A DNA stretch of 64,000 nt from SZUA-309 sp965230005 (GTDB lineage: Bacteria; Pseudomonadota; Gammaproteobacteria; Pseudomonadales; Azotimanducaceae): assembly GCA_965230005.1 (NCBI GenBank), contig OZ245934.1, forward strand, positions 682,001 through 746,000, given 5' to 3'. Below the pieces are notes generated by a model that saw nothing but the letters and a program-made list of their open reading frames with translations, was not told the origin of the DNA and searched no databases. The position numbers were made by a program, and so were the translations under genes. This document shows positions 23,898 to 33,589 of this stretch, piece after piece; the stretch's first letter is position 1; every line of letters starts with the position of its first letter.

Positions 23898-24590
23898 TTG
23901 AATGCCGTTGATGTCAGCATCATCATCCCCGTCCGCAACGACCGCGCTGCACTGGCCCATCTCCTGGCGGCGCTGAACGAGCTGCCGCAGTCGGGGCTCG
24001 AAATCATCGTCGTCGACGGTCAGAGCAGCGATGGCTCCGCGGAACTCGCCAGGGAAGGGGGCGTGCGAGTGCTCAGCTCAGTACCCGGCCGCGGCCGACA
24101 GCTGAACCTGGGCGCCAGATCAGCGTCGGGCCGCTGTCTGTGGATGCTGCATGCCGACTCGCGACCGAGCCAGGCCGCACTCACCTACCTGCGAACGCTC
24201 CGGCAGCCCGCCTGGGGTCGCTTCAACGTTGCGTTTTTACCGGAAGGGTCAGCCATGCGCGTCATCGCTGCGTTCATGAACTTGCGGTCCCGGCTGACCG
24301 GCATCTGCACCGGGGATCAGTCCCTGTTCGTGGCGCCTTCGCTGCTGCAGGCCATCGGGGGCGTGCCGGAACAGCCGCTCATGGAAGACATTGAATTGTG
24401 CCGTCGTCTCAAAGCTCTGCTGCAACCCGAATGTCCGCAGCTTGTCATTGCCACCTCGGCGCGCCGCTGGCAGCGCTTCGGTGTTCTGCGCACGGTGCTC
24501 GGCATGTGGCAGCTGCGCCTGCGTTACTGGCTGGGTGCGACGCCCGAGGCGCTCGCCCGCCGCTACTATGGACAGGATGCGGGTGTCTGA
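23898..24590 (+). CDS. TIGR04283-type arsenosugar glycosyltransferase
   Basis: A 230-residue GT2-fold protein. It has SIIIPVRND at residue 8, VVDGQSSDGS near 40, HADSRPS near 85 as the metal-binding acidic motif, and MEDIELCRRL near 163. This matches the small GT-A family named for arsenosugar biosynthesis. It is followed by a TIGR04282-type partner, the usual pairing. The start is TTG 23898, the only early start in frame. Whether the product is really an arsenosugar is not known for this organism. Confidence 0.85.
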   Translation: MNAVDVSIIIPVRNDRAALAHLLAALNELPQSGLEIIVVDGQSSDGSAELAREGGVRVLSSVPGRGRQLNLGARSASGRCLWMLHADSRPSQAALTYLRTLRQPAWGRFNVAFLPEGSAMRVIAAFMNLRSRLTGICTGDQSLFVAPSLLQAIGGVPEQPLMEDIELCRRLKALLQPECPQLVIATSARRWQRFGVLRTVLGMWQLRLRYWLGATPEALARRYYGQDAGV

Positions 24591-24635
24591 GCTGGGCAGA
24601 GCCGTCGGTCCTTCTGGCTCGCGAGGATCGCAGTA

Positions 24636-25256
24636 GTGGCCTGCCGCGGCAGACTCTGCATCTTCGCCCGCAGGCCCGTCCTCGGCACGGTGAAGACGCG
24701 TCTGGCCGCAGAGATTGGCGAAGTGGCGGCGCTGACGGCACACATCGAACTCACCGAGGGTGTTCTCGAACGTTGCGTGGCGCCCGAAGCCTACGACACG
24801 GAGCTCTGGTTGGCGGGCGCTGCGGAGGCGGATGAGCCTGTTGTCGCCCGCTGGCTCGAGCGATACGGCATTGCAGGCCGTGAACAATCATCGGGGGATC
24901 TTGGCGAGCGGATGCGTTTCGCGCTGGAAGCAAAGTCGGGACCGACGGTCCTGATCGGGAGTGACCTGCTGGACGTCGACGCCAGCTACATTGCCGGGGC
25001 GTTGAAGCGCCTCGAAGAGGCGGACGTGGTCCTTGGTCCTGCAGAAGACGGCGGTTATGGGCTGATTGGTGCGCTCAGACCTGTGCCTGAGCTCTTCGCC
25101 GGGATCGACTGGGGTACGAGCCGTGTTTTTACGCAAACCTCTCAGTGCGCCCGGGAGGCTGGTCTCCGCGTTGCCGTTCTGACGACGCTGCGGGACGTGG
25201 ATACGCCTGCGGAATGGCGGGCGTGGCAGGCGCGGGCTAGCGGCCTGGACCGCTAG
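24636..25256 (+). CDS. TIGR04282-type (DUF2064) glycosyltransferase
   Basis: A 206-residue nucleotide-diphospho-sugar transferase-like protein. It shows FARRPVLGTVKTRLA at residue 10, IGSDLLDVD near 108, and EDGGYGLIG near 138, the DUF2064 signature. It starts at GTG 24636, 46 bases after the preceding glycosyltransferase, and the pair is probably one operon. Its 3' end overlaps the convergent PilZ gene by 20 bases. Confidence 0.85.
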   Translation: MACRGRLCIFARRPVLGTVKTRLAAEIGEVAALTAHIELTEGVLERCVAPEAYDTELWLAGAAEADEPVVARWLERYGIAGREQSSGDLGERMRFALEAKSGPTVLIGSDLLDVDASYIAGALKRLEEADVVLGPAEDGGYGLIGALRPVPELFAGIDWGTSRVFTQTSQCAREAGLRVAVLTTLRDVDTPAEWRAWQARASGLDR

Positions 25257-26079
25257 CATTGCCCTGGCTGGCGGACAGGGACTGGATGAACTGCTCGAGG
25301 CGGCGTCGATCGGTGACGTGCATGCCCGTGAATTCCAGTCCGCAGATCACCTTGCGCGTGAGCTTGTTGTAGCTGGCGTGGCGAACAGTGGCGTCGGCCG
25401 CGAGATCGAAGAGGGTAGGGATCTCGATCGCTGCCGAGGCCAGCTGCTCACCCACTTCGAGCGGTGGATGCACGGGTCCTGGCAGCGCCACACGGCAGCC
25501 TCCGGCCGAGATGTCGATGAGGCGCCCGCGCAGAGTGTCTGAGTGGTCTTTGTCAGCGGCGATGGATCGGATCAGCGTTACGGCGGCCGGTCGGTCCTCA
25601 GTGCGTACGGGCAGCTGATAACGCGTGCTCCTGCGACGATGCTGATAGAGGGCATTGCTCGGGAGCGCTACCCGGAAGTAAGGCACGCCACGGTCCTCCT
25701 CCACGCGTGCGCAGGCGTTTTCTTCGCTGAAGAGATAGACCCCATCAGCGCGACCAGAGAAGGAAAAACGACGGCCGCTGCTCATGAGCTTCAGGCCCGA
25801 GCGGGGCTGAAGATCTTCCAGAAGCACCGCGTCGTCCAGCACATCGAGAATGCGGGCCCGATGCATGCTGCTTTCTCCTTCGAAGGTCAGCTGCAGGACG
25901 GCGCGTTGATTGCGCAGGGTTTTGAGTGCTGCCGCGATCTCCGAGCGGTCGTCGAGGAAGGTGGTGTAGATGGCGTTGGACCGGGCCCCCGCCTTGTCGA
26001 TATTGAGCGCTTCTGCCATGCCTGGATCCGGTTCGCGAGAGCTTCGGCGTCCTTTCCGGAGTCTGCAGGTCTCTGTCAT
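25237..26079 (-). CDS. PilZ-domain protein, YcgR-like flagellar brake
   Basis: A 280-residue protein with an N-terminal YcgR-type beta domain (about 40-145) and a C-terminal PilZ domain. The cyclic-di-GMP binding motifs are visible: RRRSTRYQLP (RxxxR) around residue 148 and DISAGGCRVALP (DxSxxG) around 189. By analogy it slows the flagellar motor or controls motility when c-di-GMP is high. The start at 26079 has an upstream GAGGGCGGG; an internal ATG at 26019 is an alternative. A Crp-like site lies about 95 bases upstream. Confidence 0.85.
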   Translation of the reverse strand: MTETCRLRKGRRSSREPDPGMAEALNIDKAGARSNAIYTTFLDDRSEIAAALKTLRNQRAVLQLTFEGESSMHRARILDVLDDAVLLEDLQPRSGLKLMSSGRRFSFSGRADGVYLFSEENACARVEEDRGVPYFRVALPSNALYQHRRRSTRYQLPVRTEDRPAAVTLIRSIAADKDHSDTLRGRLIDISAGGCRVALPGPVHPPLEVGEQLASAAIEIPTLFDLAADATVRHASYNKLTRKVICGLEFTGMHVTDRRRLEQFIQSLSASQGNASGPGR

Positions 26080-26168
26080 TGTCCCGCCCTCATTCTCGGC
26101 AGGCCGGCACGGGAAAACCGTTAACGGGTCTCATCTCCATGAGGAAATAGGGTCGCAGCGCGAGTACC

Positions 26169-26184
26169 TGTGACACAGGTCACG
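26169..26184. promoter_or_regulatory. Crp/Vfr-like binding site
   Basis: TGTGA-N6-TCACG, one mismatch from the Crp consensus TGTGA-N6-TCACA, in the 121-base gap between the PilZ gene and sufE. It overlaps a 15-base palindrome ACCTGTG-A-CACAGGT (26166-26180). Placement about 95 bases before the PilZ start codon suggests it regulates that gene. Confidence 0.45.
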
Positions 26185-26200
26185 CCGGAGCGGTCACTCC

Positions 26201-26620
26201 TCAGGCGGCTTCAGCGTAGTCGCGGATCCGACCGATCAATGCCCGGAGTCCGTTGCCACGGGTAGGGCTCAGGTGCTTGAGGAGAGCGAGGTCTTCGAAG
26301 AGGCCTTCGATGTCGTAGGCCAGCGCATCTTCCGGTGTACGTCCGTCGTAAACGGCCAGGACGATGGCAATCAGCCCGCGCACGATGTGTGCATCGCTGT
26401 CGATACGCAGCTGCAGCGTGCCTGTTTCCGGATCGATGTCCGGGACCAGCCAGACCTGACTCTGACAGCCGCGCACGAGGTTGCCCTCCTGCCGATCAGT
26501 TTCCGGCAGCGTGTCGACGGCTTTACCCAGGTCGATGATGAAGCGGTACTTGTCTTCCCAGTCGTCGAAGAAGCCGAAGGACTCCCGGATCTCATCGAGG
26601 TTGGCGCGGGTTTCCGTCAT
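26201..26620 (-). CDS. sufE: SufE sulfur-transfer protein
   Basis: A 139-residue protein of the SufE family. The acceptor Cys52 lies in LVRGCQSQVWL, with the family's DWEDKYRFIIDLG near residue 20. SufE takes persulfide from the SufS cysteine desulfurase and hands it to SufB. I choose ATG 26620, which overlaps the sufT stop (TGATG); the open frame extends further upstream without support. Last gene of the suf operon. Confidence 0.92.
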   Translation of the reverse strand: MTETRANLDEIRESFGFFDDWEDKYRFIIDLGKAVDTLPETDRQEGNLVRGCQSQVWLVPDIDPETGTLQLRIDSDAHIVRGLIAIVLAVYDGRTPEDALAYDIEGLFEDLALLKHLSPTRGNGLRALIGRIRDYAEAA

Positions 26621-27150
26621 CAGAAGAGACCCAGCTCCAATTGCGCCTCTTCGCTCATGCGATCCCGGGACCACGGTGGATCAAACACCAGATCGACGTT
26701 CACCGACTCGACAAAAGGCACGCTCTCCACCCGCCGTTTCACGTCCGCGACCAGCACGTCTCCCATACCGCAGCCGGGCGCCGTGAGCGTCATCTGCACC
26801 GCAACCGTGTTCTGGCCGTGCTCGATGTCGACCGAGTAGATCAGGCCGAGATCAACGACGTTCACGGGGATTTCCGGATCGAACACACTGGCCAGGGCTT
26901 GCTGCACCTGACCCTCGTCAATACACCCGTCGGCAGGCGGATCGAACAGCAGGACTTCCGGTTCGAAACCGAGGGCGTCGGCATCTTCACCTTCCACGCG
27001 CGCCATATTGCCGTTGGCGATCACCGTGTAGGTCCCACCGAGGCTTTGTGTGAGGGTCACGAAGGTCCCACCCGGAATCGTGATCGGATCACCAGTGGGA
27101 ACGAGCCGCGCAGGCACCTCCCGGGTCGTTGCGATGAGGCGTCTTTCCAA
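26620..27150 (-). CDS. sufT: SufT (MIP18/DUF59 family) Fe-S assembly factor
   Basis: A 176-residue protein whose C-terminal two thirds match the DUF59/MIP18 family: SVFDPEIPVNVVDLGLIYSV (about 88-107) and LTAPGCGMGDVL (about 122-133). The N-terminal region, about 75 residues with PGGTFVTLTQSLGGTYTV, is characteristic of SufT. SufT is implicated in maturation of Fe-S proteins under iron-limiting or high-demand conditions. It lies between the A-type carrier and sufE genes. Confidence 0.9.
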   Translation of the reverse strand: MERRLIATTREVPARLVPTGDPITIPGGTFVTLTQSLGGTYTVIANGNMARVEGEDADALGFEPEVLLFDPPADGCIDEGQVQQALASVFDPEIPVNVVDLGLIYSVDIEHGQNTVAVQMTLTAPGCGMGDVLVADVKRRVESVPFVESVNVDLVFDPPWSRDRMSEEAQLELGLF

Positions 27151-27157
27151 GGGGCGA

Positions 27158-27511
27158 TCAGTCGTCTTTGATGGAAAAGCTCTCGCCGCAGCCGCAGTAG
27201 CTTTCGGCTCGGGGATTCTTGAACTTCAGCGCCGAATTGAGACCTTCGACCTCGAAGTCGATCTCGGTGCCTCGGACCAGCTCGAGCTCGTCTCGCTGCA
27301 CGTAGACGTCGATGTCGCCGAACGCGAAGCGTTCGTCTTCACCCAGGGGACTGTCGATGTAGTCGAGGGTATACATGAAACCGTTGCAGCCGCTTTCCTT
27401 GACGCCGAGCTTGAGAAAGCGCCGGCCGGAACGGGCGATCTGCGCGGCAATGTGGGCCTGCGCCGCGTCGGTCACGGAGATCGTGCTGGGGTCGAATTGC
27501 GTTGCGCTCAT
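27158..27511 (-). CDS. sufA: A-type Fe-S carrier (SufA/IscA family)
   Basis: A 117-residue protein with the three conserved cysteines of A-type carriers: Cys42 in KESGCNGF, and Cys106 and Cys108 in YCGCGESF. It accepts a cluster from the SufBCD scaffold and passes it to apoproteins. Whether it is best named SufA, ErpA or IscA cannot be settled by eye; the operon context favours SufA. It is seven bases upstream of sufT. Confidence 0.9.
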   Translation of the reverse strand: MSATQFDPSTISVTDAAQAHIAAQIARSGRRFLKLGVKESGCNGFMYTLDYIDSPLGEDERFAFGDIDVYVQRDELELVRGTEIDFEVEGLNSALKFKNPRAESYCGCGESFSIKDD

Positions 27512-27555
27512 GACATCCTCTTATCCGATTGTTGCCGCTCCGGGGGGGCGGCTGT

Positions 27556-28752
27556 TCAGACGAAGGTAACGGCCTTACGCAGCCCGGTGACGAACCGGTC
27601 TACGTCTTCGGCCGAATTATACAGACTGAAAGACGCGCGGACTGTGCCGGGGACTTCGAGTCGTTCCATCAGGGGCATGGTGCAGTGATGGCCCGTTCGT
27701 AAGGCAATCCCCTGCTGATCGAGGAGGGTACCCACGTCATGGGGGTGCGAGCCTTCCACGAGGAACGAGATGGCGCCGACCCGCTCGCGCGGTTCACCAA
27801 CGAGCCGAACCTCGGGAATCTGCTTCAGCTCGCTGAGTGTGACGTTGAGCAACTCCTGCTCGTGCGGCACGACGCGGTCGAAGCCGATGGCGCTCAGATA
27901 CTCGACCGCCGCGCCGAAGCCAATCACGCCGGCAATGTTTGGCGTGCCAGCCTCAAACTTGTAAGGCAGGGTGTTATAGGTGGCGCCGGTCAGCGTGACG
28001 TGTTCGATCATCTCGCCGCCTCCCTGCCACGGCGGCAGCGCCTCGAGGAGGGCGCGTTTACCATAAAGCACGCCGACCCCGGTAGGACCGTAAACTTTAT
28101 GCGCTGAGCCCGCGTAGAAGTCGCAGTCCAGTGCCTGCACATCCACGGGCAGGTGGGCGAGGGCCTGCGCGCCGTCGACAATGGTGATGGCGCCTGCCGC
28201 TTTCGCCTGGGCAAGCAGGCGTTGCAGGGGGTGTACCGTGCCGAGGGCATTGGAGACGTGACCGATGGCAACGATGGCCGGTCGGCGCTTGAGCTTCTCG
28301 GCGTAGTCCGCCTCATCGATTTCCCCCGCATCGGTGACCGCTGCCGCCAGCAGTTCCGCGCCGGTGGCCTGACAGAGCATCTGCCAGGGCACGATGTTCG
28401 AGTGGTGTTCCAACTCGCTGATGAGGATGCAGTCGCCCGGGCCAAGGCGCTCCCGGTGCACGGCGGCGAGCAGGTTGATGCTGGCCGTCGTTCCGGAGGT
28501 GAAGATGATTTCCTCCCGTTCGGCGGCGTTCAGGAACCGGGCCACAGAATCCCGCGCGCCTTCGTAGGCCTGCGTGGCCCGATCAGCGAGGCCGTGTGCC
28601 GCTCTGTGCACATTGGCGTTGACCGTGCGGTAATACTCGTCCATGGCCTCCAGCACGGCGATGGGCTTCTGCGTGGTCGCAGCGTTGTCCAGATAGACGA
28701 GCGGTTTCCCGTTCAGCGTCTCCCGAAGGATTGGGAAGTCGTTGGCAAACAT
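27556..28752 (-). CDS. sufS: SufS cysteine desulfurase
   Basis: A 398-residue PLP enzyme, group II cysteine desulfurase. It has the PLP lysine in GSAHKVYGPTG around residue 222, the active-site cysteine in RTGHHCTMPLM around 360, and IIFTSGTTASINL near the PLP phosphate site. It releases sulfur from cysteine as a persulfide for SufE and SufB. I use ATG 28752, one base after the sufD stop; an in-frame GTG at 28764 is an alternative start. Confidence 0.93.
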   Translation of the reverse strand: MFANDFPILRETLNGKPLVYLDNAATTQKPIAVLEAMDEYYRTVNANVHRAAHGLADRATQAYEGARDSVARFLNAAEREEIIFTSGTTASINLLAAVHRERLGPGDCILISELEHHSNIVPWQMLCQATGAELLAAAVTDAGEIDEADYAEKLKRRPAIVAIGHVSNALGTVHPLQRLLAQAKAAGAITIVDGAQALAHLPVDVQALDCDFYAGSAHKVYGPTGVGVLYGKRALLEALPPWQGGGEMIEHVTLTGATYNTLPYKFEAGTPNIAGVIGFGAAVEYLSAIGFDRVVPHEQELLNVTLSELKQIPEVRLVGEPRERVGAISFLVEGSHPHDVGTLLDQQGIALRTGHHCTMPLMERLEVPGTVRASFSLYNSAEDVDRFVTGLRKAVTFV

Positions 28753-28753
28753 A

Positions 28754-29884
28754 TCAGACGGCACTCGCCCAGGTGCCGAGAAGCGCGGTTTCCGCCGCGT
28801 CGGCGAGGGGACCGGCGATGCAGCTCTCGATGAATGCTCTGCAGATCAGGCGCCGGGCCTCAGGTCGTGTGATGCCCCGAGACTGCAGGTAAAAGAGGCT
28901 TTCTTCCGAGAGCTGGCCAACGGTTGCGCCGTGCGAACAACGCACGTCGTCCGTGTAAATCTCGAGCTCTGGCTTCGTGTTGATGATCGCTTCCGGGTGC
29001 AGGGCCAGGTTGCGATTCGACAGCGCCGCATCCGCCCCCGGGGCGCCGCTGTGAATGTGGATGCGGCCGTTGAAAACGGCCGTGCCTTTGCCGGCGCCGA
29101 TCCCGTGAAAACGCTGCTCGCTGTGGGTATGGCCCGCCCGATGCTCGATGACGAGCTGTTGATCGAGGTGCTGCCCGCTCTCTGCCACGTAAGCGCCGGT
29201 GACCGCGGTGCTGGCACCGGGGCCGTTCAGCAGAATCTGCGTTTCCGTCCGCCGCCGCTGGCCGCCGAGCTGATACTGACGTCGCTCGTAGTGGGCGTCC
29301 GCGGCGACGTGGGCCTGCGTCAGGGACCAGTGCGAACACGCGCCGTCAAAGGCACCGGCAGAGTGTGAAACACGAGCGCCCTCGGCGATGTTCAGGTACA
29401 GGGACTGATTCTGATAGGCGCTCCCCGGCGTATCCTGGTGTTCGATGAGCGTCACTTCCACACCCGGCGCAACACGGACTTCAAGGGGTACGGAAAAGCC
29501 GGCCGGCTGGCGGATGACGAGCGGGACTGCCGGCGATTCACTCACCTCCAGAAGCAGCAGATCGCCCGCCAGGAGCAGGGCCAGATCAGCCAGCGGAAAC
29601 CGATCAGGGCTCTGGGCGTCTCCGAGGGAGGCCCGTTCACTGGCCGAGGCGCTGCGGCGGATGACGCCGGCGAGGTCATCGGGTTCCACGCTTGCCTGAG
29701 TCGGCGCGAGGCCCTGCAGGCCGGCAAGAAAGTCGCCGGGGGGCGTGTATTTCCAGAATTCCCGGAACAGCTCAGAGTCGAGGGCGCCTCTGGCCTGAGC
29801 CAGGCGGGCCGCTTCGCTGTCGCGGTAGTCGGCGCTGCCGGCGAGGGCGTCTGCCAATTCCAGGGGGCTCAGTCGGTCAGCCAT
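28754..29884 (-). CDS. sufD: SufD scaffold subunit
   Basis: A 376-residue protein with the beta-helix core of the SufB/SufD family. It has the C-terminal signature NTKPELEIYTDDVRCSHGAT around residues 307-326 and FYLQSRGITRPEARRL after it, where the conserved Cys and His take part in cluster assembly at the SufB-SufD interface. It is coupled to sufC by a 16-base overlap at its start. Confidence 0.93.
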   Translation of the reverse strand: MADRLSPLELADALAGSADYRDSEAARLAQARGALDSELFREFWKYTPPGDFLAGLQGLAPTQASVEPDDLAGVIRRSASASERASLGDAQSPDRFPLADLALLLAGDLLLLEVSESPAVPLVIRQPAGFSVPLEVRVAPGVEVTLIEHQDTPGSAYQNQSLYLNIAEGARVSHSAGAFDGACSHWSLTQAHVAADAHYERRQYQLGGQRRRTETQILLNGPGASTAVTGAYVAESGQHLDQQLVIEHRAGHTHSEQRFHGIGAGKGTAVFNGRIHIHSGAPGADAALSNRNLALHPEAIINTKPELEIYTDDVRCSHGATVGQLSEESLFYLQSRGITRPEARRLICRAFIESCIAGPLADAAETALLGTWASAV

Positions 29885-30611
29885 GCGTAACCCTTTTCTT
29901 CCAGCTCCAGGGCCAGTTCGCGGCCGCCGGAACGGACGATGACGCCGTCTGCGAGCACGTGCACGTAGTCGGGCACGATGTGCTCGAGGAGGCGCTGGTA
30001 GTGCGTGATCAGCAGCACGCCGTTCTGCTCGTCGTGGTAACGGTTGACGCCACCGGAGACGATCTGCAGCGCATCGATGTCGAGGCCTGAATCCGTTTCG
30101 TCGAGCACGGCGAGGTTGGGATCGAGGAGCAGCAGCTGGAGGATCTCATTGCGCTTCTTTTCGCCGCCGGAGAAACCTTCGTTGACGCCACGTTTCAGGA
30201 ACTCCGGATCGAGATCCAGATCGGTGGCGATGGCCCTCACGCGACGCATGAACTCGACGGTGTTCGGCGCTTCTTCGCCCCGTGCGGCAGCGAGATTGTC
30301 GACGGCGGCTTTGAGAAACTCCATGTTGCTGACGCCGGGGATTTCTACCGGGTACTGAAAGGCGAGGAACACGCCCTGCTGAGCTCGGACCTCCGGCTCC
30401 ACCTCATTCAGCAGCTCGCCGCGGTAGCGAATCTCTCCTGCCGTGACCTCATAGCCTGGTTTGCCGGCAACAACGGCGGCAAGCGTACTTTTCCCGGACC
30501 CGTTCGGTCCCATGATGGCATGCACGGAGCCCGCTTCGATGGTCAGGTTGAGGCCCTTCAGGATCGGTTTGCCGTCCACGCTCACGTGCAGGTCTTTGAC
30601 TTCGAGCAGTC

Positions 30612-30615
<4 letters not shown>
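29869..30615 (-). CDS. sufC: SufC ABC-type ATPase
   Basis: A 248-residue ABC ATPase. It carries Walker A GPNGSGKST around residue 36, signature FSGGEKKR around 148, and Walker B LAVLDETDSGLDID around 167, all intact. The ETDSGLD and KKRNE features are specific to SufC. It powers conformational change in the SufBCD scaffold. It overlaps sufB by four bases at its start. Confidence 0.95.
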
Positions 30616-32084
<1,469 letters not shown>

Positions 32085-32100
32085 TGATGTTGCGTCGCGA

Positions 32101-32106
32101 ATTGTA
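32101..32106 (-). promoter_or_regulatory. Candidate -10 element of the suf promoter
   Basis: On the minus strand this reads TACAAT, a good -10 hexamer 17 bases before the sufB start codon. The expected -35 position has only TGGTAT, a poor match, which fits a regulated promoter. It lies 18 bases from the candidate IscR site. Confidence 0.4.
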
Positions 32107-32124
32107 CCGTTTGGGTGTGCGTGA

Positions 32125-32149
32125 ATACCAGAGCAATTTAGTCGGGTAT
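32125..32149. promoter_or_regulatory. Type 1 IscR-like operator upstream of sufB
   Basis: A 25-base imperfect palindrome with outer arms ATACC and GGTAT. On the minus strand it begins ATACCCGACT and ends CTGGTAT. Compared with the published type 1 IscR consensus as I recall it (ATASYYGACT, five central A/T-rich bases, AGTCRRSTAT) about 22 of 25 positions agree. It sits between the sufB start and the divergent methyltransferase gene, so it could control either or both. No iscR gene is in the window. Confidence 0.6.
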
Positions 32150-32249
32150 TATTTCAGCGCCAGCTTTTCAGGCCAGGTTCGTTTGCTGCTGTGGCCCTCA
32201 GACCCTTACACTGCGGCGCGTTCGAGAAGCTCCAAGGTAATTGACGACC

Positions 32250-32882
32250 ATGCCGAGAATGCAGCCCCTGCCGGAAGACCACATGTACCAGGCCTACGGC
32301 ATCTATCTGCTCGAGTCGAAGCACCGGCTCATCCGCCGGCTCAAGAAGGCGTATCAGCCCTCTGTGCACGGGCACAAGACCTGGAACGCGAGCTTCCTGC
32401 TCATGGACTATCTGCATCACCATCCGCTGAAGAAAAAGTCCAGGGTGCTGGAGGTCGGCTGCGGCTGGGGCCCGGCATCCATCTTCTGCGCCAAACAGTT
32501 CAAGGCCAAAGTCACCGGCCTGGACATCGACAAAGAGGTCTTTCCCTTTCTGGATGTGCTGGCTGAACTCAACGAAGTGGAAATCGCACCCATGACCCGG
32601 CGTCTCGAAACGCTCAAAGGGCCCGATCTCGGCAAGTTCGACGTCATCGTCGGCTCGGACATCTGCTTCTGGGATTCACTGGTCAAGTCACTCAACCAGA
32701 TGATCAACCGGGCCATGAAAAATGGCGTGAAACGCATCATCATCACCGACCCGGGGCGACCTACCTTCTACGAACTCTGCGATCTGGCCCGGAAGAAGCA
32801 CCGGGTGGAACTCGCCGAGTGGTATGCCAACGAGCCCCGGCATTTTGTGGGAGAGGTGGTGGAGATCCGCCCAGCCGACTGA
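32250..32882 (+). CDS. Class I methyltransferase, METTL21/lysine-methyltransferase-like
   Basis: A 210-residue protein with SAM motif RVLEVGCGWGPAS around residue 65-77, TGLDIDKEV as the acidic loop, and FDVIVGSDICFWDS around 131 as motif IV, which resembles protein-lysine methyltransferases. The target is unknown. I use ATG 32250; a TTG nine bases upstream is closer to the AAGG site and is an alternative. Divergent from sufB. It lies end to end with the large minus-strand envelope cluster. Confidence 0.75.
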   Translation: MPRMQPLPEDHMYQAYGIYLLESKHRLIRRLKKAYQPSVHGHKTWNASFLLMDYLHHHPLKKKSRVLEVGCGWGPASIFCAKQFKAKVTGLDIDKEVFPFLDVLAELNEVEIAPMTRRLETLKGPDLGKFDVIVGSDICFWDSLVKSLNQMINRAMKNGVKRIIITDPGRPTFYELCDLARKKHRVELAEWYANEPRHFVGEVVEIRPAD

Positions 32883-32899
32883 CCGTCGCCGGGCCTGCC

Positions 32900-33589
32900 T
32901 CAGCCTTCGAGGATGAAGGTTTTCAGCTGGTTGGAGAGGCTGTTGCAGGCGGAGTTCTGCACTCTCGCAATGAGCGGTACGGGGACCACAACGGCGGGCA
33001 CGTAGCTCGTGCCGATCGCATCAGAGCTCACCCGACCGACGGCCTGACCAGAGCGCACGTCCCAGACCGTGGCCTCGTAGGAGGAGTCGTTCTCCCAGGT
33101 CAGAAAGCCAAAGCAGCCACCCCCGGCCGTGGTAATGCTGCAGGTCATGGATCCTGCCGAGTCCGTGCGGACCGTGGAGCCGTCCACCCAGACGAGGTAG
33201 CGCAGGCCCAGCTCCCGGAGCCGCTGAGCGACGACCGGAGTGGCCATGATTTCCGGCAGATCCGAGGTATTGGCCGGTGCCGTGCGCGGTTCGAACCAGG
33301 GAAAGACCGCATCGCGGAACTCGGCTTCGCTGATGACGTTCAGGCCGTCGCCACCTTTGCCCATGCGGTCGCCTACACAGTTGATGAAGTGGCGTTCCGT
33401 CTCGTCAGCGCTCGGCCGATCTTTCCGGCCCAGGACGACGACGGCTTCCGAGGAATCGAGCCCTGTGGAGGCCTCCCGAACCTGCTGAACGGTTGCGCTG
33501 ACGCAGCCGAAGAGCGGGGCGAGGCAGAGCAGAGCGCCGAGCAGACGCCAGTGTGAGCCGGCAGCGGCCTGATGAGCGTTCGGAACCAT
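32900..33589 (-). CDS. Lipoprotein, last gene of envelope cluster
   Basis: A 229-residue protein with a lipobox: a hydrophobic stretch ending LCLAPLFGC with Cys29, so it is probably lipidated after a somewhat long N-region. The mature part is a mixed alpha/beta domain with several cysteines (INCVGDRMG, MTCSI, GGCFGF) and a GLRYLVWVDGS strand, resembling envelope-stress-type lipoproteins in general shape but no family I can name. Its ATG overlaps the previous stop by one base. Confidence 0.7.
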   Translation of the reverse strand: MVPNAHQAAAGSHWRLLGALLCLAPLFGCVSATVQQVREASTGLDSSEAVVVLGRKDRPSADETERHFINCVGDRMGKGGDGLNVISEAEFRDAVFPWFEPRTAPANTSDLPEIMATPVVAQRLRELGLRYLVWVDGSTVRTDSAGSMTCSITTAGGGCFGFLTWENDSSYEATVWDVRSGQAVGRVSSDAIGTSYVPAVVVPVPLIARVQNSACNSLSNQLKTFILEG

